The notes: generated from the sequence alone by a model not told the origin. Positions 22,022-32,773 are shown, counted from the first letter of the stretch. The stretch: DNA of 64,000 nucleotides from Chytriomyces cf. hyalinus JEL632 (GCA_025435555.1 JAIWWG010000090.1:1-64000), one strand, 5' to 3'. Translations and numbers: made by a program.

Positions 22022-24555
22022 CTACAATTTGCTCTTTTCTTTCGCCAAATTCTTTTTCATGAACTGAGCGACAGAGTGCGCCACAGACAACGTGGTGACC
22101 ATTGGACTATGAGGGGTGGAGTATTAAAAACAGCTACTAACCAGAATCACATGACAAAAAAGCGGGGAACTCACTTTACACCCGACGCAGTAGGAAACAA
22201 GGACGCGTCAGCAACATACAACCCTTTCACTTCCCACGACTGCCCCTCCGGATCCACAGCTCCAGCCACAGGAGACGCACCCATTCGACAACTCCCCATT
22301 TGATGTGCACACCCCAATTTCGTCTTTGTAGAAACTACACCAAGTTCATGAATTTTTAGGTAATACTCTTGCGCCTTTTTACATGTAACAGCGTCTCCGT
22401 TTTTCAAATCGGATGCATCCAGTTTCAAAGCGGGGAGTCCAAAGATTCCTGGATCTACTTCAACGGCGCCAGCTGCGAGGAAGGTTTTTACGGCGGCAAT
22501 TGTGCCTTCTTCAAGGGATTTGGAGTCTTTGGATCCGAGGCTGAATTCAACGCGCAGGATTCCTTCTGCATCTTCAAAAACGCGGGATACAGAGTCTTCA
22601 TCACGGGCTAGAACGATAAACATGGCGCGGTTGTTGTATTGCAGCATTGTTCTGCGGTATTCAAATGAAGAGCGGAAACTGGTGAAGACGCCGAAAAGAC
22701 CTGGGTGACTGTTTTTTTTTTTTTTTGCGGAGGAGTTTAAGCAAAAATAAAATGTGATCTGGAGTACAAATGCAAAAAGGACACGTACAGAACAGGAACT
22801 TCAATGCGGGCTCCGTATCCGTTACCCGTTCTGTCCTCGATGCTCGTGTTGATGGCAGTCATAATGGCGCCGTAATACGGCTTCACTTCACGGTCGGGAA
22901 AATATCCCTGAACAGGAACAACAGGATGCAATCTCAAATTGCGTCCAATGTTTGCATTCTTGAGCCCAGACCGAGTCAGCAAAAGGGGCGTGTTCAAACT
23001 ACCACCAGAAGAAACCACAGTAGAAGCCTTCACAATCAATTTGATCCCAGACACATTCATGGTAGCCACAACGCCAGTAGCAACACCTTTCCTGTGCGTC
23101 ACCTTCTCAACAGTACAGCTGTCAATAAACTCGGCACCATGTTCTGCAGCATCCTGCAGCCACGTGACATGCGTGCCCTGCTTCTCCGCGTGCGGACATC
23201 CCATATGACAAAAACCACACTGGTGGTCGTTGCTACCAATATTTTGCGGCAAGACTGCACTTGTATAACCCATGCGTTTGGCACCGTCCATGAGGATCTG
23301 GTTGGGCCCGTTGTGGCGTATACCTTGGTCTGTGACGCCGTTTCGTGCACAGACTGCGTCGATCGAGTCGGAAAAGGATTTGGATGCAAAATGGGGCAGG
23401 TTATACTTTGTGGCCCATTCCTCGCGAACCTTGTGCGGGGGTCTAAGGGAGCAGGCCCAATTGACAAAGGAGCCTCCGCCGAATGTGGATCCAGCGAGGA
23501 TGGAGACTGAGCCATCGTCCGTCTGCAAAAGTCCGCTCATTTCAAACGAGTTGAACATGGACTCCATTTCGTTGTTGGTGAGGTCCGTCCATTTGCGGTG
23601 TTTTCCCTTTTCGAGAACGAGGACGCGATGACCGGCTTTAGCGAGTTCGGCGGCTTTTAAAATTTTCATTTTTTTTTGGTCACACAGGGTTTTATGAAGT
23701 TGGTTCAAGGACTGGTTACCAACAACGCCGCCTCCGCAGCCAGACCCGATCACGACCACGTCCGTCTCAAGCGTCACAGTTTTTGCCCCGTTTGCAATCT
23801 TTTCAATGCTGAAAAGAAAGAGTCGTCAATCCAGCCATCCTTCAACAAAACTAAAAACAAAAAATACAACTCAACTCCATAAACGTTGGTGACCAAACAT
23901 GATCATACGATTTCGGCAGAGGTTTCTCCGTAGGCATGCCCGGATATCCCATGGCTTCCCAGAACGGGTTGGCATGCGTTGGTGAAGCTTGGATTTCTCG
24001 GTCAACATACAAGGATCGACCCAGGCAAGCAAGTGCAGCCACGTTTTTAATGTCCCGGAACAGCGAGCGTAAATCATTGATGCGCGAATTTGCAAACTTG
24101 AGCATGGCAGTTTCCTTTTCGGACGCTGTTAGAGCCAGAAACGGTTTCGAGAAACCTGTGAGGATAAACATGCCGGGACCCGTTGTCATCCTAAATAGAA
24201 CATGTGTGTGTGTGTGTGTGTGTGTGTGAGGACGAATGAAAGTCTAGCAAAGGGAATAAACACTCTCTCACAGCCAAAGTAAAGTCCTCAACATGGCTTG
24301 TACATTGGAAGGCTTTGTCTTTGCAAGAAGTGGCAACAATACATTCACAGCAGCCATGTCTGTGGGCGTTGAGGCGGCAAACGATTGAATCGCGGAAGGT
24401 GCGGCAGCAACGTTTGCAGCCTCTGCAAGCGTTGTAGGGTCCATCTGGGGCATGATTGTCTCGATCATGCATCGCAGGATTTCCACTTGTTGTGCGGTGA
24501 GGCCAGTTTTCGCCATGGATGCTTGCATGTCTGGAAGCAGTTGGAGGGATCCCAT
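22022..24555 (-). CDS. Long-chain alcohol oxidase (GMC oxidoreductase, FAO-like)
   Basis: FAD enzyme that oxidises long-chain fatty alcohols to aldehydes with oxygen, usually in peroxisomal or ER membranes. Six exons, 24555-24272, 24190-23876, 23808-23720, 23653-22789, 22708-22175 and 22106-22022, give 723 residues, typical for the family. The FAD-binding motif is GSGCGGGVVG followed by LAKAGHRVLVLEKG; its Gly-rich loop is split by an intron. Other blocks are FGGGSFVNWACSLRPP, QCGFCHMGCPH, GRNLRLHPVVPVQGYFP and GCAHQMGSCRMG. The C-terminal catalytic block is ADASLFPTASGVNPMVTTLS. The last intron falls within it, so the Asn codon is built across the splice. The first intron carries a dinucleotide repeat. 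No C-terminal SKL is present; it ends KSKL. Confidence 0.92.
24203..24228. repeat. (TG)n microsatellite in intron 1 of the alcohol oxidase
   Basis: About 13 TG units, read as (CA)n on the coding strand, ending about 12 nt before the 3' splice site. Confidence 0.9.
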
Positions 24556-24847
24556 CTTTGTTGTTGTTGTTGTGGATGGATGGATATGAGGTCCTTATGT
24601 GTCGGTCTGTATTGTTCAAGAGGAAGGGATTTGGGGCAGAGCTTATTTGGAATTATTTTATCCGCCGATTGAAAAAATTCAGAGAAATGGAAAATAAGTT
24701 AATCCGCCAGCATTATTTATTTGTCAACTCCACTTTGCTTCCCAAGTCCATCTCAATGAAAGAAGCAAGTGAAAAGACGAGTATACACAGACAGCCATAC
24801 ACACATCTCTCTCTTTTTATACAACAGTCCCTCTTTTTTTTCCGGGT

Positions 24848-25759
24848 TCACTGCGCCATGTCTCGACCATGACGCAACCCCTGTCCCACAGGAGACGTAA
24901 TATCCATCCCTTCTACTTCTTCAGAAGAAGATCCATTCATTTTAAACCCCGCAAAATAACCCGACACGAGATGCACAGCAACAGAGTGATAAACGGATCT
25001 CGACGCCTGCATCAACACACCCGCATCCCCAATAAACCCATGTCCATTCACCAGCGTGGGCGCAACAAGCGCCATGACTTGCGCCATGCCGGCATCCCAC
25101 AGCGTCATAAGCGACTTGTTGTTTTCAATGCAGTGCTGGAACCGGAGAAGCGTCAACACAAGCTGTGCATGGTCTGCATTAAACACGTTCGAAGACAAGA
25201 AGGATCCATTTGATTCCAAAGTCGACCGGTGAACAAGAGTCGCCAATGTTGCAATTTCCACTTTAGAAAGCAACGAGTCTGAGAGAAGAAGATTCAGTTC
25301 CGTCTCAACGACCCGGGAAAAGCCGATCCGCCAGTGCACCAGGTGTTCACTTGAGAGAGCGTTTGCGTAAAAGAGTTTGGCTGGGTTCTGATGCATGCAT
25401 GATTCTTTGGACGACAATAAGGACTCGGATCGGACAAACGCGTCCAAAGCACCCGAAAGAACGTCCGACTGTTGCATGGTGACGGGGACTTGTGCAGGCT
25501 GTTCTCGCAGCAAGACTTCACTGCTGTGGACGCGTGAGAGGGCTTTCATGTGTTCCATGGAGTGTATTGGTGCTGTTGCAGTTGTTGCTGATGTGTTCCT
25601 GGACATGTCCGCCATGTGAGAGTGGGAAGAGACAGAGTCCGTGTCCATCATTTCGTCGCCCATCTTACGCTTGCCGCTCAGGTTCAGGTTGGATCCGGTG
25701 CGTGAATGTGGGGCAGATTGGAGCTTCATTGTTGAAAAGTTGTTGGTGAGGGCGGCCAT
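24848..25759 (-). CDS. Protein of unknown family, 303 residues
   Basis: A single open frame from the ATG at 25759 to 24848; upstream in-frame ATGs lie in an AT-rich stretch and give an implausible Lys/Phe-rich start. The first 120 residues are Ser/Met/His-rich and look disordered, with a basic GKRKMGDEMM patch. Residues 130-290 are predicted helical with many Leu and Ala, including FVRSESLLSSKESCMHQ, LSKVEIATLATLVHRSTLE and HAQLVLTLLRFQHCIENN. No motif of a known enzyme is visible. The organisation recalls fungal transcription regulators or histone-fold partners, but that is only an impression. Confidence 0.55.
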   Translation of the reverse strand: MAALTNNFSTMKLQSAPHSRTGSNLNLSGKRKMGDEMMDTDSVSSHSHMADMSRNTSATTATAPIHSMEHMKALSRVHSSEVLLREQPAQVPVTMQQSDVLSGALDAFVRSESLLSSKESCMHQNPAKLFYANALSSEHLVHWRIGFSRVVETELNLLLSDSLLSKVEIATLATLVHRSTLESNGSFLSSNVFNADHAQLVLTLLRFQHCIENNKSLMTLWDAGMAQVMALVAPTLVNGHGFIGDAGVLMQASRSVYHSVAVHLVSGYFAGFKMNGSSSEEVEGMDITSPVGQGLRHGRDMAQ

Positions 25760-26030
25760 TCTATGCGTGTCCCTTAAAACCTTTTTATACAGTATTTTAT
25801 ATTTTAAATATATTTTACGCAGCATAAATAAAATCTCAGCAAACGAAAGGAAAGAAAAGGTGGCGTTTTTTTTAATTTCCTTCATCTCCATCTTCGTCTG
25901 TTAACAGACAGCATCTCCTTCTTCTTCTTTTTGACTGACACCCAAAAATATAAAAATAAATAAAATGGAATGAGGGCTCGCAACCCTAACATGTGATGGA
26001 TGATGCAACAAACAAACAAAAGAAAATGAG

Positions 26031-27195
26031 TCACTCTGAATTCATTCGATGCACAGAGTCATTGCTCAATTGTGCCTGCAACAGAAATGTCCGAACTTCT
26101 GTCGAAAACGATACTCTCCGCGGAGATGACGATGCAGATGGGACACTGCCCGTCGTGATTGCGACATGTTGCTGTGGTGGGGGTGGCTCTGGCGGCGGCG
26201 TCAGATACCCGCTGCCGTCTGCCTGCAACGATGCGTAACTCTGCTGTGGGACAAATTGTTGCTGGTGGTGGTGGTGGTGGTGGTTCGATGCATTCATTGT
26301 ATGTATAGGCCGCATTTGGAGTGGTGGGAGATATTTGAAGGATGATGATGGCGGATTCGAACTTGAAGTAGCAGTAGTAGTCTTGGCGGACTTGAGACAT
26401 GTTTTCATGTCTAGACTGTTTCGTCGCGTTTCTGGTGCATAGATGGGTCCGGTTGCTGTTTTTTCAACGAGTTCAGGCTCGTCTGTGTCGTCGTCGTCGC
26501 CCGCGTCTGATGAAGAAGAGGATGCCATTTCAAGATCGAGAAGATCGAGATCGTCCAGTTGAATACAAGACGATTGCTGTGATATTTCATGATTTGAGGA
26601 TCCCGACGACAGAGACGCGGGACCAGATTCAAGCGCAGAGAATGGATCCTGCGCAGTGCCTTGTTGCTGTCCGTCGTCGTCGTCGTCGTCGTCGTCGTCT
26701 TGGACCCATTTCGCATTCGCGTCCTCGACTTGAAGCTTCTTGTACCGGTTACTCCATCTAGGAAAATAGAATAGGAAACATCTTAGTAAGCCTTATCTTA
26801 TCGCGCCAAATTTAAAGTGTGCTGCTTCCTTTCAATGTTCGGTGCATCCTGATTGGGGCAAACCAAAAAAAAAAAAAAAAATACAGCTTCAGACTTCCAC
26901 ACAAAACATTCAGTCTCTCTCCCTCCCTCCCTCCCTCCCTCCCTCCCTCAATTCTTGAGCAACAGGCGATGACCCCCGTTCCTATGAGTGTGTGTGTGTG
27001 TGCAGTGATCCATTCATTCGATCGCGATCCATTTCCAGATCTTGCGGGGGAGGTGATGGCGGGGGGGAAAAACAAGGAAACATACCTCAGCATGACAAAC
27101 ATGCGTCTACGCCGCTCTTCCTCTGCATCCGGTGGCACATCATCCATGACGGGACGGTGCTGCAGCATTTGACTAATGATTGGATCTTCTTGCAT
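26031..27195 (-). CDS. Disordered protein with a PP1-docking RVSF motif
   Basis: Two exons, 27195-27086 and 26757-26031, give 278 residues. The N-terminus MQEDPIISQMLQHRPVMDD leads into a basic helix (EEERRRRMFVMLRWSNRYKK). The middle has Asp8 and Ser-rich acidic stretches plus His6 and Gln runs. Near the C-terminus is PRRVSFSTEVRTF, a textbook R-V-x-F motif for protein phosphatase 1 binding preceded by basic residues, then a short helix. The predicted role is a PP1 regulatory or targeting subunit; this is inferred from the motif alone. A homopolymer Asp tract is encoded by GTC repeats on the plus strand (26680-26700) and may vary in length. No close family is recognised. Confidence 0.55.
26920..26949. 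repeat. (CTCC)n microsatellite in an intron
   Basis: About seven tetranucleotide units inside the 328-bp intron of the PP1-docking gene (26758-27085), flanked by an A17 run at 26866-26881. Confidence 0.85.
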
Positions 27196-27656
27196 AAGTG
27201 TGTGTGTGTGTTTTGTTTCAAACGAGGAGTTGTTTGTGGGGAAATAACCAAAATAATTTTTTTTTTTTTTTTTGCACTCAGGTCCCTATTTGGGGCGCAC
27301 AATTGGAACAATAGGAACAATGTGCGTGAACATGAGAGAAAAAAAAGGTCACGGAACGGCGCGTATATATGTGCGTGCGTAGAATGTGAAAAGTTGTGGG
27401 GATAGGTGGAAAGAGTGTTGAGAATGAGTCACTTTTTTTATTTTTATTTTTTATTTTATTTTTATTTTATTTTTTATTTTTATTTTTTTATTTGTTGGCA
27501 TTGGAGCGTTCTGTGTGTGATTCCTTTCCATCAAATTCCATCTGTTTATTTTCGGACAAGTTTAACTTGCTGCCAGTCGTCCCTCTTGTTCTCATTGAAA
27601 TGTCCCCACTCCTTTTATTATTATTATTATATATCTTTATAAAAATATTGAATTAT
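27196..27656. other. AT-rich intergenic spacer
   Basis: Contains a T run at 27258-27273 and an irregular (TTTTTAT)n tract at 27431-27492. It carries the promoter of the PP1-docking gene and the 3' flank of the transporter ending at 27657. No exon is seen. Confidence 0.6.
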
Positions 27657-28859
27657 TCAATTCCACACACTCATAACAATCACGCCTCCAACCAACAAAG
27701 AGGCGCCCACTCCCTTCAAAACCGTAACACGATTCACACTCAACCCCCACCATCCAAAATGGTCTGCTGCCAGTGACGACAAGATCTGCGTGCACACGAG
27801 GGCACCCATCAACACGGACGAGTCCAAGCGTTGTGGCAAGTACGAAAACATCATGACGATTCCGAATCCAACGAGGCCGCATGGATAGCACCACCATGGT
27901 GTTTCTGTAGATAGAGAGAGAGAAATGATGAGTTGTGTGTTTTTTTGGATGCTTTTCAAAAATGGGTGACGCATAAACAAACCTGCTCGGACTTTTTTAA
28001 AGTTTGTTGGGCATCGCGTGTATTCCACAGCGTATGCAATGGAACATGGTACGAATGCAACGCATGCAACAATGAACGTGGCAAACGCGGCGCTGTTATA
28101 CTTGATTCCCAACGTCGAATTCATGCCCGCTTGCAACGAAGCCGCCACTCCCGAAAAGATTCCCCATACCAAACAAATGCCATATTTGAGCAATGAGACG
28201 GCTTCCGATTCTGTCTGCAGTTGATGTTGAGGAGCGTCTTCAACTTGCAGTAACTCTCGAGTGGACGCATCACTGCTGCTAGCCTTGTCGGATGCAAGAA
28301 AATCGATACGTTCGGGCGTGTCAATTGTACTGGTTCTTGATGATGTCGCCGCATACTCCGTTTGCAACAACAACAACGGTGCCGCGGCTTGACCAACACT
28401 CCTCAATTTGGCCAACAAAATCACCAACACACCCACAATCGTCAACGCAAGCCCGACAATCATGCCCACACTCGCAGCCCGCTTCACAACCCCAACAGCT
28501 CCAAAATGTTGAAACAACAATGCACTCAACAATTGCGCCGATACTTGAATCGAAAAGAACAAGTTGACACCGATTTTTGGAACACACGTGAGTACGGACC
28601 AGACAATGAATGGACCCATGAATCCGCCACAGTAGGAGAACCAGGGTGCTTCTGCGGCGCCTTGGGTGAATGTGACAGTTGTGGCTGCTTTCGTTTCAAT
28701 GAGGAAGGTGATGAGGGCTGGGATGACTGGCACGGTGAAGACGAGCCAAGTTGCGAAAGCAGGGCCACCGATTCTCCCGAGCAGTGTGCTTGCAGCGCCT
28801 TGGAAGGTGACCAATGCACCAATGACGATGGGAACGATGAGTGTCCAGTCCACGGCCAT
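27657..28859 (-). CDS. YdcZ-type DMT transporter, two-domain fusion, copy 1
   Basis: Two exons, 28859-27983 and 27904-27657, give 374 residues. Bacterial YdcZ (PF04657, drug/metabolite transporter superfamily) is about 150 residues with five helices. Here two such units follow each other. The first covers WTLIVPIVIGALVTFQGAA to about residue 155 and the second starts at GICLVWGIFSGVAASLQAG. Both halves contain the diagnostic small-residue motifs FQGAAST and LQAGMNS, and PWFSYCGGFMGPF or TPWWCYPCGLVGFGIV. They are joined by a polar Ser/Asp-rich linker. Substrate is unknown. It is tandem to copy 2 at 29217-30563, and the last intron sits at the same place and phase in both. Confidence 0.85.
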   Translation of the reverse strand: MAVDWTLIVPIVIGALVTFQGAASTLLGRIGGPAFATWLVFTVPVIPALITFLIETKAATTVTFTQGAAEAPWFSYCGGFMGPFIVWSVLTCVPKIGVNLFFSIQVSAQLLSALLFQHFGAVGVVKRAASVGMIVGLALTIVGVLVILLAKLRSVGQAAAPLLLLQTEYAATSSRTSTIDTPERIDFLASDKASSSDASTRELLQVEDAPQHQLQTESEAVSLLKYGICLVWGIFSGVAASLQAGMNSTLGIKYNSAAFATFIVACVAFVPCSIAYAVEYTRCPTNFKKVRAGLFMRHPFLKSIQKNTQLIISLSLSTETPWWCYPCGLVGFGIVMMFSYLPQRLDSSVLMGALVCTQILSSLAADHFGWWGLSVNRVTVLKGVGASLLVGGVIVMSVWN

Positions 28860-29119
28860 CGCTTTTTTTTGTTTCTTTTTTTTTTTTATTTTTTTTTTAT
28901 TATTAGTAAAAATAGAAATACGGAATGGCGTTTTTCGCTCGCTCTCTCGCGCGATTTATTTTCTCTGATTGATTGAAATTTTTGGTTAATTAATCAAAAT
29001 ATATGTCATCATTCAATTTTTTAATAATTTACTCGCACTTTTTTTGGGAGTTTAAAAAGGACTTTTTGCGTCTTTTTTTTAAAAAGGAGACGGCAGACCC
29101 ACCCACCTACACCCACCTA

Positions 29120-29123
<4 letters not shown>

Positions 29124-29197
<74 letters not shown>
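29124..29197. repeat. (CA)37 microsatellite
   Basis: A perfect 74-bp dinucleotide run, preceded by three ACCCACCT-like units, 19 bp beyond the stop of transporter copy 2 and upstream of copy 1. It can form alternating purine-pyrimidine (Z-prone) DNA. Confidence 0.97.
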
Positions 29198-29198
<1 letters not shown>

Positions 29199-29216
29199 CC
29201 TCTGTTGGTAGGTCTT

Positions 29217-30563
29217 TCAATTCAAAACTGACAGCACAACAACACCCGCGACAAGCAACACTGTCCCAGCTGCCTTGGTCACGGTGATGCGATTCACTTG
29301 CAACCTCCACAGTCCGTAATGATCTGCAACCATTGCAGACAGCACCTGTGCAGTCACCAGTGCTGCCTGCAGAACTGAAATGTCTAGATGCTGTGGCAGA
29401 TACGCAAACATCATTACAATCCCGTAACTGATGAATCCACCTGTCCAGCACCACCAAGGAGTTCCTATTTGTTGAATGAAAGTGAGTTTTTCTTCAACAA
29501 AGTTACAATATTTTTTACCTCTCCAAACAGCTTTAAAATCAGTCGGAGTCTTTCGATACTCGAATGCATATGCAATCAGACACGGCACTTGACCAATCAC
29601 GGATACAAGAAATGTCGAGAAAGATGGACTGTTGAACGATAATGTCAATGTTGAATTCATGCCCGCTTGTAAGGACCCGGATGCACCAGCAAAAGCAGCA
29701 AGGACCAGGTAAAACGTGTATTCTGCGAATCCAATGGATGTTGGCAGTGGTGGTGGGTTGAGGGATCCACGTTCTGCTGAATCACTTTCTTCTTGTAATT
29801 TGGGTGAAATTGTTTGCGGCGAGTTGACGTCTTTTGCTGCTGGAGATTCAACAATCACCGTATGCACTTGCGAGTCAACATCCACTGCAGCAGTCACATC
29901 CACAGCAGCAGTTGGCTTTGAAGACCCAATAATAATCACACTGACGATAATCATACAAAGCCCGACAATGCCACCGGTAGTTGGAGCATGTTTCGGCAAC
30001 CCGATCCAACCAAACGTTGCAAACAAGACTGCAGAAGCAAGCTGTGCGCATACCATGACTGTAAACATGAGAGAAGCGCCGATTTTGGGGATGCTTGCCA
30101 CGATGGAAAAGACTGCAAATGGACCCATGAAACCTCCGAGATAGCTGAACCATGGTGCGGCTGTAGTGTCAAGATGGTTGTTTGGTTAGTCATCCCATCC
30201 CTTTTTGCGATGGGTCAAAATGAGAATTCACATTGGAATCCAGCAGAATAGTTGACTGTACTCCCACCGCGAGTATCGACAAGGTAGGTAATGATGCCTG
30301 GGATTAAACCGACGGCAAAGATTGTGAATGTAGAGAATGCGTTTCCGCCGAGTTTTCCCATCAGCGATCCAGTAGCGCCCTGGAAGGTTCTTGAGAAGGG
30401 ATCATGGTTTAGCGTGGTTTAGCGTGGTTTAGCGTGGTTTAGCGTGGTTTAGATGGGATGGGATGTATGGATGGATGGGATGGGATGGATGGATGGATGG
30501 ATGCTCTGCTTACATTGATGCACCGACAATGATGGGGATGGCGAGTGTCCAGTCGATGGGCAT
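29217..30563 (-). CDS. YdcZ-type DMT transporter, two-domain fusion, copy 2
   Basis: Four exons, 30563-30514, 30389-30232, 30160-29519 and 29464-29217, give 365 residues. It has the same two-unit plan as copy 1: MPIDWTLAIPIIVGAS with FQGATGSLMGKLGGNAF, then SLQAGMNSTLTLSFNS and TPWWCWTGGFISYGIVMMF. The linker is Pro/Glu/Ser-rich. Two introns in the first half, after VGAS and after SAGFQ, have no counterpart in copy 1, while the third matches. Intron 1 holds tandem repeats. The pair is head-to-tail and clearly duplicated, probably after the internal fusion. Transport substrate cannot be predicted. Confidence 0.83.
30405..30503. repeat. 10-bp (AGCGTGGTTT)n repeat and (GGAT)n tract in intron 1 of transporter copy 2
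   Basis: Four full units of AGCGTGGTTT at 30411-30450 plus a partial unit before it, followed by GGAT/ATGG-rich sequence to 30503. Both lie in the 124-bp first intron (30390-30513). Confidence 0.9.
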
Positions 30564-31486
30564 GCTTGGGAAACGGGAATGGGGGAGATGGGGGGAGAAA
30601 GAAAAAGAGGGGACTTTGTGTTCTAGAAAAGCACAAAATATGGGCTCGCTTTTTTTTTTTTTTTTTTTTTTTCTTTTTTTTTTAATCAAAATGAAATTGA
30701 CCAATCAAATTTGGGAAGTGTCATTTTGCACAAAAAATGTTGTGCGGTCTGGCGTTTGTTCATTTGTACTTTTCCATTCAACGCAAGTGTCCGAAAAAGA
30801 TGGTTTCCCTTTGTCCGGAACAACAACAACTGTCTCTGTCTCTCTCTGCCCACCCCAATCAATAATGAATGCATCAAATACTTTCGACGGATGGATGAAC
30901 GGACAGTCCCGGATAAATAATAAATTTGATCAGCTTCCTCCATTATGTATTTTTTTGCAAATCTCCACTTTTGTGTGTGATGAATGTGCGCTTGTCAAAG
31001 GACATTTGATTTGTAACCAAAGGGGCACCCCCCAAAAGAAAGCACTTGAAAATTTCCGGATATAGAGCCAAATGAAATGGACCCTTGGACATTATTGTCT
31101 CGATAACAACGCCTTTTTCTTCTCGGTCTTTCTCTTCTCGGTCTGTCTCTTCTCGGTCTTTTTCTTCTCATCGGTTTGTATGCAAAAACAAAAAGATACA
31201 CTCTGAATCAGTATACGAAAAGAAACATGATTTGTTATTGGTCGATATGCAGCACATGCTAAGCAGAGCAGACGCAGGAGAAGACAGATGGGGGAACGGG
31301 TTGGTTTCACACGCTTCTGGGGATGCCAAAGCAGTTGTCATTGTCGTTGTTGTGTCATCAATGCCCGCATTCAATTTACTGATTTGTCATTAAATTTTAA
31401 ATGGTCTACTTATTCTCAAACACGTGTCATGAGACAAGCAGATGCAAAAAGGCACAAAAGAGTTCTTGCTATGTAGAAACATTATT
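30564..31486. other. 0.9-kb intergenic region with a short minisatellite
   Basis: Starts with long T runs (30650-30681). A 15-bp unit, TCTTCTCGGTCTTTC, is repeated three times with single-base changes at 31118-31162 plus a partial fourth copy. Open frames crossing the region have no domain or splice chain. No RNA gene was recognised. Confidence 0.55.
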
Positions 31487-32773
31487 TTATTCCATCTCTG
31501 GCAAAGCACCCATCACTGGCTTCACAGTCGGCGCACCCGTCTCTCCAAGAAAATGCGCCAAATCCGCCAAATACTGCTCAACTCCAGTGTCAAACCCAAC
31601 TAGCGATACAAGAAACCTCCAAACTCTTGACCGATACGTCCCCATATACGTCACATAGACCACCGTCCCAACTACACCCCCAACTTCACTCTGCTTCTGA
31701 GCATCTTCCAGTTCAAACGTCCACGACTCCGTGTGCCATGGCACATTTGCTGGTAAAAAGATGGGCGGGGTTGGCAAGTCGTGAATGTTTTTGGGTCGGT
31801 GTTTGGGTATGTGTGCTGTTGCATCGATGCCTTGTGCTTTTAACGCTTCCACTTGTTGCGCGCGTTCTTCTTTTATGTGTTGGTTGATGTTTTCTGGGAC
31901 GGGTGCGCCCGGCATGACCATTGGTACGGCATATTTCGTGGGTGTGTAGTTTGGGTGTGTTTTGAAAGTGACGAGGGAAGGTTGAGTCTAGTTTTTTGAC
32001 CAAGAGAGAGTTTTGAGTTGACAAAAATCTAATAGGATACATACAGAAGGACAAAAAAAAAAAAAAAAAAGAATCCAAAAATAAAAACAACGCACCAATT
32101 CCGTAACGTGATACTTTTTGTCGTTGAGAGCAAATACAGTTTTCTTTGCAACATGCAGCAGCGCTGTCGTCTCCTCTTTTGTTTTTGTTGATTCGAGGTT
32201 TGCTCGCTGAACCGATCGTCTCCACAAAGGATACGCCTCAAAGTCCGTAACCGCGCGCCACACTTTCTCCCGACTCGAAGAAGGAAACTTGATTGCCCGC
32301 ACAATATAATGCTCCTCCTTTGTAAGATAACCCATCGCAAAACACAAAAACACCGTGTTCGCAACCACAAGAACCAGCAGGAATCCAAGCACGTAGTACG
32401 CATACTCTGTCATCATTGCTACAATCTGTTTGGCAACTGCCACGGCTCTTTGCATGAATGTTGGTTGGATCGTGTCCTCGATGGCTTCGGCCAATGTTTT
32501 GTGGTCATCATCCTCTTCATCGTCAAAGTCGTCGTCGTGCTGCGAGTCTTGTTGTTGGTTGTGATGGTTGGCAGTGTTGAAGGATTCAAAGTCGTCCCAG
32601 TCTGCTGCTGCTGCTGCTGCGTCGGATTTCTCGGTGACGCCGACTTGGACAGGGTTTGCTGCTGGAACGTCTGCTGGCTGGTACAGGGCGTTCTGCCTGG
32701 CATGGACGGGTGAGATGGTGAGCAGGAGGGCAGTCAGCAGTGCGCAGACGGATGCGAGACTGGCGGTTCTCAT
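31487..32773 (-). CDS. Membrane-anchored START/SRPBCC-like lipid-binding protein
   Basis: Two exons, 32773-32096 and 31987-31487, give 392 residues. The order is: signal peptide (LASVCALLTALLLTISPVHA), an acidic low-complexity luminal stretch (DDDFDDEEDDD), one strong membrane helix (YYVLGFLLVLVVANTVFLCF), then a SRPBCC-type helix-grip domain starting AIKFPSSSREKVWRAVTDFE and AYPLWRRSV. The C-terminal half has VVGTVVYVTYMGTYRSRVWRFL and ends in a helix suited to closing the pocket. The family binds lipids or other hydrophobic ligands. Its membrane anchor suggests lipid handling at the ER or secretory membranes. Fold assignment is by pattern, not by a specific family match. Confidence 0.6.

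Noticed and set aside
29003-29287. Open frame over the (CA)n tract
   Set aside because: It is a translated dinucleotide repeat (Thr-His run) overlapping the 3' end of a real gene.
31118-31172. Direct repeats considered as a CRISPR array
   Set aside because: Units are contiguous with no spacers, and the genome is eukaryotic.
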